The notes beneath the pieces are model-generated. The model saw nothing but the letters and a program-made list of their open reading frames with translations, made no database searches and was not told the origin of the DNA. 7,753 nt of DNA from a bacterium (GTDB lineage: Bacteria; Oederibacteriota; Muellerivitia; Muellerivitales; Muellerivitaceae). The translations under genes were made by a program, and so were the position numbers. Of the stretch, positions 1 to 5,627 are shown in pieces. The first letter of the stretch is position 1. Every line of letters begins with the position of its first letter. Location of the stretch: positions 1 through 7,753 of the forward strand of contig JAICXI010000065.1 in the NCBI GenBank assembly GCA_025980505.1. Direction: 5' to 3'.

Positions 1-1
1 C

Positions 2-442
2 TTTTCCTTCGTGGGGGACCTGGGCAATATCCAGCGGTTCGCCCTGGACCTCTTTTTCCCCTCCGCTGAAAAACCGCCGGCCTCCACCGCCGCAACCCAG
101 GCGTCGTCCGCGGGGCCTCCCAACTTTCCACCCGCCTTCGCTTCCCCGCCCGGGCCGGCCCGCTCGCCGGTCTTGTTGAAATTCCAAGTGACTTCCCGGG
201 AGGATTTGAGCGCCCAACAGCTTTTGGACCGGGCCGAGGAGAAGTTGAGGCTGGGGTTAAAGGAGGAAGCCCTTGGCCTTTACATCCAGGCGGTGGAAAA
301 GGACCCGAACTTTGAGGTTGCCTGGGGAAGGCTGGGCAAGCTTTATTTCGACAAGTCCCTGGAGTCCTACCGCAAAGCACTGGAGTTGGATCCGAAAAAC
401 GTCCATCTCCGGGAATGGCTGAGCCACTTCAAGCAACAATGA
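2..442 (+). CDS. TPR-repeat protein, 3' end only
   Basis: The reading frame is open to the window edge. The first in-frame GTG, at 11, has no Shine-Dalgarno in front, so I read this as the C-terminal part of a larger protein cut by the window. A short segment (FSFVGDLGNIQRF) leads into a Pro/Ala/Ser-rich linker at roughly nt 60-170. The end is a tetratricopeptide module, a helical protein-interaction repeat. The first repeat (about nt 212-313) fits the 34-residue consensus and ends KDPN. The second (from about nt 314) has the expected W, L, G and Y in helix A and a typical KALELDPKN end, but is about five residues short between the helices. No signal peptide or catalytic domain is visible in this part. 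The partner and cellular role cannot be told. The TPR call is firm, the overall protein unknown. Confidence 0.7.
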   Translation, partial: FSFVGDLGNIQRFALDLFFPSAEKPPASTAATQASSAGPPNFPPAFASPPGPARSPVLLKFQVTSREDLSAQQLLDRAEEKLRLGLKEEALGLYIQAVEKDPNFEVAWGRLGKLYFDKSLESYRKALELDPKNVHLREWLSHFKQQ

Positions 443-534
443 GTCCCATCCGGCCGGCATTTTCACCCTCCGAAAAAAGCGTTTTCATATTTTGGAAATC
501 TTGAACTAAACCTTTGCTTCGCCGTCCAGAGGGT

Positions 535-577
535 GTGAAGCACAAAGGTCCCTCCGAGAGGGAGGGCCCTCCTTCAC
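535..577. other. Nested inverted repeat, possible structured RNA
   Basis: GTGAAG (535-540) is complementary to CTTCAC (572-577). Inside lies a 6-bp hairpin, TCCCTC (549-554) against GAGGGA (558-563) with a 3-nt loop, next to the self-complementary GGAGGGCCCTCC (561-572). There is no adjacent T run, so it is not a classical intrinsic terminator. It could be a folded part of the TPR transcript's 3' UTR or of a small RNA. Function is unknown. Confidence 0.35.
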
Positions 578-630
578 GGTATTAAATTTTGGTTTAAGCT
601 GCCGGTATAAGTCTTTTTATATATTGGGCG

Positions 631-655
631 GCCCGGGGAGAAATCCCCGGGCTTT
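631..655 (+). repeat. GC hairpin, copy A of a duplicated stem
   Basis: GCCCGGGGA (631-639), loop GAAA, TCCCCGGGC (644-652): a perfect 9-bp stem with a tetraloop, followed by only three T residues. The stem, the preceding ATTGGGC and the trailing TTT are the same as in the hairpin at 843-864. It may be a weak terminator for the TPR transcript or one member of a dispersed hairpin family. Confidence 0.6.
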
Positions 656-842
656 GGAAGGCGAAAAGGGCTTGGGCCGGATTCCAGAGCCCGAAATAGT
701 TTGAGGATTTTTGGAATAAAACGGACGCCCCGACCACTAGTTAGCAGGGGGAAAAAATGGACTCGGGATGAGTTCGAGATTCCATCCGATATGAAGCGGT
801 TTTATTCAGCGTGTTATTTAGGCCGGTCCTATCCATTGGGCA

Positions 843-870
843 GCCCGGGGAACTATCCCCGGGCTTTTTT
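843..870 (+). terminator. Rho-independent terminator (+ strand)
   Basis: GCCCGGGGA (843-851), loop ACTA, TCCCCGGGC (856-864), then six T (865-870): a textbook intrinsic terminator reading on +. It sits just past the 3' end of the minus-strand ABC operon. Read from that side there is no T run after the stem, so it should mainly stop + transcription coming from the TPR gene or from the gene-free region, shielding the operon from antisense reading. Confidence 0.75.
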
Positions 871-888
871 GTTTCCGATCCAAAGGAT

Positions 889-1671
889 TCAAGACCCGGT
901 GCTTTGGTAATGCTTGAGGCCCCAATTCCAAACCCTCTCCGCCACCGCGGCGCAGACGACGGCCACCAGGGGGGTCAGGAAAGCGCCCGCCGAGAAAAGC
1001 ATTTTGCCGAAGACCCAGTTGCCCGGCAGGTAATTGAAGACCCCGTAAGGAACCAGGAACAGGAGGCCGTAATGCACCCAGGCGGGGTAGATGCTTAAGG
1101 GGTAACGGCTGGCCTGCAAAAGGGTGTGGGGGATCATCAAGGTATAGCCGTAAGGCCCCACGAATTTGAAGGAAAAGCTGCAAAAGACGACCAGGGCGGA
1201 CGTGTAAATGACCGATCCGCACAGCACCCATACCGGAACCAGCACCCAGTCCTGCCAGGGCATATGCAGGGTCCAAAGGGAGCCCGCGGTCAAGGCCAGC
1301 CCGGTCAGGAGGTTGCCGAAGGAATGGAGCTCGGGGCGGGAAATCAGCAGGAAGGGAAGGGACCGGACGGGATAAACCAGGAGGCGGTCCAGGTCGCCCA
1401 TCACGATATAGTAGGGAACCATCCAAATATGGTTGAAGAAAAGCTCCGAGGCGCCCAGGGACATGGCGGTCAATCCGAAAAGGAAAATCACTTCCGCCTG
1501 GGTCCAGCCCTGCAGGTTGGAGGTCTGGTGGAAGATGACCCAAAGGAACCCCAGGGCCGCCAGTTGCAGCATGGAGGAAGTCAAGAGCCCCAAGGCGAAG
1601 TCCAGCTTGTATTCCAACTTCGCCTGGAGGGAAGCCTTGAACGTCGCCCAATAGATATCGAAATTCTTCAA
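889..1671 (-). CDS. ABC-2 family exporter permease (COG3694-like)
   Basis: A 260-residue integral membrane protein, the third gene of the exporter operon. The sequence fits the ABC2_membrane_6 family (formerly DUF990), whose members pair with a second permease and a COG4586-type ATPase. Family-like features are GDLDRLLVYPVRSLP (about 92-106) after the second hydrophobic block, and RYPLSIYPAWVHYGLLFLVPYG (about 189-210). Hydrophobic spans lie near 25-47, 60-90, 117-135, 141-168, 196-218 and 224-246, consistent with six membrane helices. The start is TTG: AGGAGGT on the minus strand (1679-1685) sits 7 nt upstream, which makes this start convincing. It lies 51 nt behind the previous gene. With its partners it should form the membrane channel of an exporter. 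The substrate cannot be told from sequence. Confidence 0.85.
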   Translation of the reverse strand: MKNFDIYWATFKASLQAKLEYKLDFALGLLTSSMLQLAALGFLWVIFHQTSNLQGWTQAEVIFLFGLTAMSLGASELFFNHIWMVPYYIVMGDLDRLLVYPVRSLPFLLISRPELHSFGNLLTGLALTAGSLWTLHMPWQDWVLVPVWVLCGSVIYTSALVVFCSFSFKFVGPYGYTLMIPHTLLQASRYPLSIYPAWVHYGLLFLVPYGVFNYLPGNWVFGKMLFSAGAFLTPLVAVVCAAVAERVWNWGLKHYQSTGS

Positions 1672-1678
1672 TGCGCGG

Positions 1679-1685
1679 ACCTCCT
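1679..1685 (-). promoter_or_regulatory. Shine-Dalgarno fixing a TTG start
   Basis: On the minus strand AGGAGGT lies 7 nt before TTG at 1671. It is the strongest ribosome binding site of the operon and decides the non-ATG start of the distal permease. It also suggests that this gene is translated independently of the one before it. Confidence 0.75.
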
Positions 1686-1722
1686 TCCGTAAACTTTGAG
1701 CGGGCCTCCGGTGAAAGCCGCC

Positions 1723-2553
1723 CTATCCGCCCTGGATCTCCAACTGCTTCAAGGCCTTTCGCATGACCAGGTTTCCCAAAAGGTAAAACCCCGCGGCCCA
1801 GAGGGCCTGTTCCCCCAGCAAGTGCCAGGCCTGGGCGCCTTCGGCCCGGCCGGTATAAAGGGTGATGGGGGTGAAGACCACGTGTTGGAAGGGGAGCCAG
1901 GCGCCGATGGAGCGCAGGATGGGAGGGTAAAGGGTTAAGGGTGCCTGGAGCCCGGACAAGGTATGGTGCACGGCGATGCGGGAGGCGAAGATACCGTAGC
2001 CGCTATAGGTGTAAAAGGCGCCCTGGATGAAGAAAAAGACGATGGAATATTGGATGATGAAGGCCAGAAAAAAGCTGGCGAGGAAGAAACCGAAGGCCTC
2101 GGGGCTTTTGGGGAAGGCCTGGCGCCCCAGGGCGGAAAAGGCCACGGCCATGATTCCCAGGGCGATGAAGCCGTTGAAAATGCAGTCGCTGAGGGCTTGG
2201 AAGGCCTGGGTCATCTGGAAATCCAGGGGTTTCAGCAGGTCGGTGGCGATCAGTCCCAGGCGGATGCGCTGGCCCACCCTTTGGTCGATGTTGATGGTCA
2301 AGGCGTAGTTCAGGCAGAAGGCCATGGCCAGGTAAGCGAACATCTCCTGGCGGGTGACGTTCAGGGAGGACCCCTTCTGGTCGTAAACGTGGTTCCAGAC
2401 CAGGACCGTGATGCCGTAAGTCAGGGCCGCGGTGAAAAGCCCCAGGACAGTGGAGGCTTTGTAGGCGAAGTTGGCCTTGAGCGCCCGGTTTAAAAAGGAC
2501 AGGTAGCCGAGGATGTTCTCGGAAAGGGTCAAGGGAGGGGCGAGGGGGCGCAT
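1723..2553 (-). CDS. ABC-2 family exporter permease (COG4587-like)
   Basis: A 276-residue membrane protein, second gene of the exporter operon and the other half of the predicted permease heterodimer. Hydrophobic blocks occur near 34-55, 72-88, 122-142, 152-177, 203-229 and 248-264, about six helices. The stretch IRLGLIATDLLKPLDFQM (about 97-114), following the second helix, matches the conserved cytoplasmic motif I know from this family (often written I-x-x-G-x-x-x-x-DLL-x-P). The ATG lies only 2 nt after the ATPase stop, with a G-rich stretch (GGGCGGGGGA) inside the end of the ATPase gene as ribosome binding site, so translation is probably coupled. The N-terminal 12 residues before SENILGYL could be an extension, but no later good start exists. 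The substrate is unknown. Confidence 0.85.
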   Translation of the reverse strand: MRPLAPPLTLSENILGYLSFLNRALKANFAYKASTVLGLFTAALTYGITVLVWNHVYDQKGSSLNVTRQEMFAYLAMAFCLNYALTINIDQRVGQRIRLGLIATDLLKPLDFQMTQAFQALSDCIFNGFIALGIMAVAFSALGRQAFPKSPEAFGFFLASFFLAFIIQYSIVFFFIQGAFYTYSGYGIFASRIAVHHTLSGLQAPLTLYPPILRSIGAWLPFQHVVFTPITLYTGRAEGAQAWHLLGEQALWAAGFYLLGNLVMRKALKQLEIQGG

Positions 2554-2555
2554 GC

Positions 2556-3575
2556 CTAATCCCCCGCCCGGTCGGGCTGCCGGTAAATCCTCGTGACGAT
2601 GGTCTCGATGTCGGTTTTTTCCAGGTTGATGTCCACCACCTGGAGTTGTTGGAGCAACAGCTGGATCAAGTTGGGCGCGGCCCCTTCCTCATGGTATTCC
2701 ACCACCACCCGGTGGCCCTCCGCTTCGATGAGCTTCCCCCCTTTTTTCGCCACTTCGACGGACAAGGGGCCCGCGACGGAGGAGTCCAGGGGCCTGTGGG
2801 TTTCGGCAACGATGCGCCGGTCGCTGGCGTATTTCTGCTCGAACGCCTTGATGGAACCGTCGAACAGCAGCCGGCCCTTGTCCAACAACAACAGGCGGTC
2901 GCAGGTCTCGGTGATGTCCTTCAGGTCGTGCGTGGTGATGAGCAAGGTGATGCCGAATTTCTCCTGGATATGGGCGATGAACTCCCGGACCTGTTCCTTG
3001 ACCGAAAGGTCCAGGCCGATGGTGGGTTCGTCCAGGAAGGCGATGGCCGGGGCGTGAAGCACGGCGGCGGCCAGGTCGCAACGCATGCGCTGGCCCAGGG
3101 AAAGGTGGCGCACGGGGGTGGCCAGGAGGGGCTCCAGCCCCAGCCGGCGCACCGCTTCCTTGTAGACCAGGCCGTAAATATCGGGGGGGATCCGGTACAT
3201 GGTCTTCAAGAGCTCGAAGGTTTCCTGGACCGGGATGTCCCAGAGCAGTTGGGGCCTTTGGCCGAAAACCACGCCGATGTTCAGGGCCAACTGGCGGCGC
3301 TCCCGCCAAGGCACCCGCCCCAGGACCTCGACCTTGCCGCCGGTGGGAACCAGGATGCCGGTCAGCATTTTCAAGGTGGTGGATTTGCCCGCGCCGTTTT
3401 CACCGATCAAGCCAACCCTTTCCCCCCTTTGGAGGGTGAAGGAAAGGTCCCGGACCGCGTGCAGTTCCTGCTCCTGGGTCGAGAAAAGCGCTTTGACGGC
3501 TCCCGCCAAACCCGGCTGCCGAATCCGGCGCTTGTAACTCTTGGAAAGGTTTTGAACCTGAAGGGCGCTATTCAT
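2556..3575 (-). CDS. ABC exporter ATP-binding protein (COG4586-like)
   Basis: The ATPase of the exporter, first gene of the operon. Counting from ATG at 3575 (339 residues): Walker A GENGAGKST (58-66), Q-loop Q106 in VVFGQRPQLLWD, signature LSLGQRMRCDLA (158-169), Walker B AIAFLDEP with catalytic E183, D-loop, and switch H216 in ITTHD. All catalytic elements are intact. VVFGQR-x-QL-x-WD and LSLGQRMRCDL are typical of the COG4586 branch, which works with two ABC-2 permeases (COG4587, COG3694), exactly the arrangement here. A C-terminal region of about 90 residues follows the nucleotide-binding domain. The frame stays open to a GTG at 3647 (24 extra residues). I prefer 3575 because homology begins right after it (LQVQNLSKSYK), but none of the candidate starts has a good Shine-Dalgarno. 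From memory, a cyanobacterial system of this type was linked to methyl viologen export. The substrate here is undetermined. Confidence 0.9.
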   Translation of the reverse strand: MNSALQVQNLSKSYKRRIRQPGLAGAVKALFSTQEQELHAVRDLSFTLQRGERVGLIGENGAGKSTTLKMLTGILVPTGGKVEVLGRVPWRERRQLALNIGVVFGQRPQLLWDIPVQETFELLKTMYRIPPDIYGLVYKEAVRRLGLEPLLATPVRHLSLGQRMRCDLAAAVLHAPAIAFLDEPTIGLDLSVKEQVREFIAHIQEKFGITLLITTHDLKDITETCDRLLLLDKGRLLFDGSIKAFEQKYASDRRIVAETHRPLDSSVAGPLSVEVAKKGGKLIEAEGHRVVVEYHEEGAAPNLIQLLLQQLQVVDINLEKTDIETIVTRIYRQPDRAGD

Positions 3576-3641
3576 GGGATATAAGGGGAGCATCTTAGGG
3601 AGGCCCCCAGGGACTGTCAACATCGGGGGGCGCTCCAATGC

Positions 3642-3671
3642 TTTCACCGCCGCGTCCGGGCTTGTTATAAT
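3642..3671 (+). promoter_or_regulatory. Possible sigma-70 promoter before the aldolase gene
   Basis: A perfect TATAAT at 3666-3671 is preceded, 18 nt away, by TTTCAC (3642-3647), a partial match to TTGACA. It lies about 35 nt before the aldolase start in an otherwise GC-rich divergent gap. The core TTATAA is palindromic, so on the minus strand TATAAC could serve the ABC operon. The -35 element is weak. Confidence 0.45.
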
Positions 3672-3704
3672 CGGCTTTTAAGCACTTTCCCGGGAGCCCT
3701 TCCA

Positions 3705-4514
3705 ATGTCCTTCGCCCTCAACCGTTCCATCCAAGAAACAATCCAAGATGTGGCCGCGGTAGGACAAATCCTTTGGCAAAAGGGTTGGGCGGAAAAAAAC
3801 GCCGGCAACCTCTCGGTGGATGTGACGGATTATGTTTCCCTCCGCCCGGCCCAGCTTAAAAAGTCGGCCCGGACCGCCTACTCCCCCCTTCCCGGTCTTT
3901 CAGGGCGGTGTTACCTGGTGACCGGCACGGGGACCCGCTACCGCGACATCGAGAAAAATCCGCCGGCCTGCCTTTGCCTCCTGAGGGTCGCGGAGGATTT
4001 AAAGGGCTACCACCTGCTTTGGGGGGGCCAAAGGCCCGGATTCGGGCCGACCTCCGAATTGTCCTCCCACCTGCGCATGCAAGCGGCCCTCCTCAAGGCC
4101 GGGGGAAAACAAAAGGTCGTACTCCATACCCATCCCAACGAGCTCATCGCCTTGACCCACCTGCCGGAAACCGCCGGGCAGGATTCGCTTAACCGCGCCT
4201 TGTGGAGCATGATCCCCGAGGCGAAACTTTTCGTCCCCCAGGGAGTGGGATGGGTGCCTTATCGATTGACCGGGTCCGATGCCCTGGCCGGGGAAACGGT
4301 CAAGGTTTTAAGCCGGGGGTATAAGGTCGTGATGTGGGAAAAACACGGCGCCTTGGCCGTGGGAAGGGATCCCCAGGAGGCTTTCGACCTGGTGGACGCC
4401 ATGAACAAGGCCGCCACCCTCTACTTGCTTTGCAAAAACACGGGGGTCCGGCCGCAAGGCCTGACCTTGGAACAAATCGAAGAAATCGGCCGCGCCTATC
4501 CTCCCAAGGATTGA
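3705..4514 (+). CDS. rhaD: Rhamnulose-1-phosphate aldolase-like class II aldolase
   Basis: A 269-residue class II (zinc-dependent) aldolase. RhaD cleaves L-rhamnulose 1-phosphate to dihydroxyacetone phosphate and L-lactaldehyde in the cytoplasm. Segments matching what I recall of E. coli RhaD, in order: KGWAEKNAGNLS (26-37), YLVTGTGTRYRDIE (70-83), GYHLLWGG (101-108), PTSELSSHL with the presumed catalytic E118, HTHPNELIAL with zinc ligands H141 and H143, and WEKHGALAVG with the third ligand H214. These align almost number for number with E117, H141, H143 and H212 of the E. coli enzyme, and the length is usual. ATG at 3705 has GGGAG 8 nt upstream. No rhamnose isomerase, rhamnulokinase, transporter or regulator is nearby, so the physiological substrate may be a related ketose 1-phosphate. 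Family assignment is firm, exact substrate less so. Confidence 0.85.
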   Translation: MSFALNRSIQETIQDVAAVGQILWQKGWAEKNAGNLSVDVTDYVSLRPAQLKKSARTAYSPLPGLSGRCYLVTGTGTRYRDIEKNPPACLCLLRVAEDLKGYHLLWGGQRPGFGPTSELSSHLRMQAALLKAGGKQKVVLHTHPNELIALTHLPETAGQDSLNRALWSMIPEAKLFVPQGVGWVPYRLTGSDALAGETVKVLSRGYKVVMWEKHGALAVGRDPQEAFDLVDAMNKAATLYLLCKNTGVRPQGLTLEQIEEIGRAYPPKD

Positions 4515-4560
4515 ATGGCCGGAGGATCCTCCTTCCAAGGAACCTCCCGGGGTCCGCGGT

Positions 4561-4582
4561 GCCAAAAGAAACGGGTTAACCG
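4561..4582 (+). repeat. Intergenic motif, copy 1 (before BON gene)
   Basis: GCCAAAAGAA followed directly by ACGGGTTAACCG. The same string, with one extra G between the halves, occurs at 6755-6777. A GGAAC pentamer precedes both copies (4539-4543 here, 17 nt upstream). The second half contains the palindrome GGTTAACC. This copy ends 74 nt before the BON start codon and begins 46 nt after the aldolase stop. Chance recurrence of a 22-nt string within one window is very unlikely. It could be an operator, the conserved core of a cis-regulatory RNA, or a dispersed intergenic repeat. Confidence 0.7.
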
Positions 4583-4599
4583 AGCTCCGTTGAAAAGGC

Positions 4600-4651
4600 C
4601 CCTCCTGCGACCTAAGCTTTTAGTAAACCCCTTCCCAAGGGGAGAGGAGGG
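4600..4651 (+). promoter_or_regulatory. Possible Shine-Dalgarno sequestering leader of BON gene
   Basis: CCCTCCT (4600-4606) is the exact reverse complement of AGGAGGG (4645-4651), the ribosome binding site of the BON gene, so the mRNA leader can hide it. A second local hairpin, CCCCTT (4628-4633) with AAGGGG (4637-4642), stands directly before the site. An upstream GGAGG (4521-4525) could compete for CCTCC. This is the layout of a translational on/off switch, but in a GC-rich leader such pairing can also be accidental. Confidence 0.35.
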
Positions 4652-4656
4652 CTTCG

Positions 4657-4890
4657 ATGGCCAATCCTTATATTTCCGATCCCAAGGACGTTGAACTGGA
4701 AGCCACCATCAACCGCGCCATCCGCGGGATGGGGGTGGGAATCCATGTCAGCGTGAAAGGTGGACACGTGACGGTTTCAGGCACGGCGGACGATTATGAA
4801 ACCAAACGGGACATCATCGCCTCCGTCAGGTCCGTTCCGGGCGTCCACGAAATGACCAACAACATCCGGGTGGCTCCGGTGGCGGATTAA
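4657..4890 (+). CDS. Small single BON-domain protein
   Basis: A 77-residue protein made almost entirely of one BON domain, a small alpha/beta fold found in osmotic-stress and lipid- or ligand-binding proteins such as OsmY. Visible features are an amphipathic helix (DVELEATINRAIRGM, about 11-25), the strand-turn-strand GIHVSVKGGHVTVSGTADD (28-46) with the typical V-x-G-x-V-T-x-SG pattern, a second helix (ETKRDIIASVRSVPGV), and the closing strand NNIRVAPV. There is no signal peptide or membrane segment, unlike OsmY, so it is predicted to be cytoplasmic. ATG at 4657 has AGGAGG 6 nt upstream. The gene stands alone, with a repeated motif in its leader and a strong terminator behind it. The domain call is good. 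The biological role is not known, and a stress function is only an analogy. Confidence 0.8.
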   Translation: MANPYISDPKDVELEATINRAIRGMGVGIHVSVKGGHVTVSGTADDYETKRDIIASVRSVPGVHEMTNNIRVAPVAD

Positions 4891-4982
4891 ACCTGGAAAG
4901 GACCCGCAAGGCTCGCCGCCGCCGGGAAGCCGCGGGGAAGGCCCTTGTTTTCCGCCGGCCCTTCGGAAGGCTGGGTTCTTTT

Positions 4983-5023
4983 CCCGGCCCAAGGAAGCTG
5001 CAGCTTCCCCGGGTTTTATTTTT
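4983..5023 (+). terminator. Rho-independent terminator after BON gene
   Basis: The 16-nt perfect palindrome GGAAGCTGCAGCTTCC (4993-5008) is enclosed by CCCGG (4983-4987) and CCGGG (5009-5013), and followed by TTTTATTTTT (5014-5023). It stands about 90 nt behind the BON stop and should separate that transcript from the FKBP-pfk unit. Confidence 0.8.
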
Positions 5024-5135
5024 GCCCGCAGGCCTCCACCCTTCCCGGGAAAGGGGCGAAAACGCCTAGGAAAGCCCCCCTTCTTGGGCTATACTTTCGC
5101 CGTTTGTCCCATCCACCTTTCAAGGGAGGTCTTTT

Positions 5136-5624
5136 ATGGCTTATCGTTACATGCTTTTCGCGGTGATGGCTTTAGTGACCGTGGCTTTTATCGTGGCGGC
5201 TTGCGCCAAAAAGGAAAACCAAAACCAGACGGCTGCCACCGATGCCCCGGGTTCCTCCACCGCGGCGGCTTCGACCCCGGCGGCCCTGGTGACCACCGCT
5301 TCGGGACTCCAGTACCAGGTCCTGAAGGAAGGCAACGGGCCGGTGGCCAAGGCCGGTCAAACCGTGTCGGTGCATTACACGGGCTGGCTCACCGACGGCA
5401 CCAAGTTCGACATCTCGGTGGACCGGGGACAGCCTTTCCAGTTCCAATTGGGGGCGGGCCAGGTGATCAAGGGTTGGGATGAGGGCGTGGCCGGCATGAA
5501 GGTCGGTGAAAAGCGCAAATTGACCATTCCATCCGGATTGGGTTACGGCGCCAGGGGAGCGGGCGGCGTCATCCCCCCCAATGCCACCCTGGTTTTCGAC
5601 GTTGAACTCCTCGGGGTGCAATAA
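5136..5624 (+). CDS. FKBP-type peptidyl-prolyl isomerase, lipoprotein
   Basis: A 162-residue exported prolyl cis-trans isomerase, helping protein folding outside the cytoplasm. Residues 1-22 are a lipoprotein signal (hydrophobic core LFAVMALVTVAFIV) with lipobox VAAC, so C23 is the predicted lipidated residue. A Thr/Ala/Ser-rich linker (about 31-55) acts as a tether. One FKBP domain fills 56-162: VSVHYTGWLTDGTKFD with the binding-site Tyr and Asp, PFQFQLG, QVIKGWDEG with the pocket-floor Trp, LGYGARG and VIPPNATLVFDVELL. All main pocket positions are kept. The usual FDSS is FDIS here. ATG at 5136 has GGGAGGT (5124-5130) 5 nt upstream. A TATACT at 5090-5095 may be the -10 element, but no good -35 is visible. 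The phosphofructokinase gene starts 3 nt after the stop, so the two are probably co-translated. Close in architecture to Mip/FkpA-type proteins but shorter, with no dimerisation domain. Confidence 0.9.
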   Translation: MAYRYMLFAVMALVTVAFIVAACAKKENQNQTAATDAPGSSTAAASTPAALVTTASGLQYQVLKEGNGPVAKAGQTVSVHYTGWLTDGTKFDISVDRGQPFQFQLGAGQVIKGWDEGVAGMKVGEKRKLTIPSGLGYGARGAGGVIPPNATLVFDVELLGVQ

Positions 5625-5627
5625 ACC

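Larger units (their letters stand above)
443..888. other. Gene-free region between convergent genes
   Basis: These 446 bp lie between the TPR gene stop and the end of the ABC operon, which converge on it. I find no convincing gene: short open frames here lack Shine-Dalgarno signals and recognisable protein sequence. The stretch is more AT-rich than its surroundings. It holds a nested inverted repeat at 535-577 and two hairpins with an identical 9-bp stem at 631-652 and 843-864. A small RNA between or ending at these hairpins is possible but no clear promoter was found. I see no tRNA-like or rRNA-like sequence. Confidence 0.6.

Noticed and set aside
701..910. Small open frame in the gene-free region, plus strand
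   Set aside because: No Shine-Dalgarno, no recognisable protein, and it reads straight through the terminator hairpin at 843-870.
818..1651. Minus-strand open frame (277 codons) overlapping the distal permease in another frame
   Set aside because: Pro/Arg/Gly-rich shadow. The permease frame has membrane helices, family motifs and an ideal Shine-Dalgarno.
2646..3584. Long plus-strand open frame (312 codons) opposite the ABC ATPase
   Set aside because: The ATPase on the other strand has all nucleotide-binding motifs. The plus frame is Gln/Gly/Asp-rich without recognisable domains.
3576..3647. 24-residue N-terminal extension of the ABC ATPase from GTG at 3647
   Set aside because: Pro-rich, with no similarity to the start of this ATPase family and no ribosome binding site. 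The ATG at 3575 matches the usual N-terminus, though its own ribosome binding site is also poor, so the question is not fully closed.
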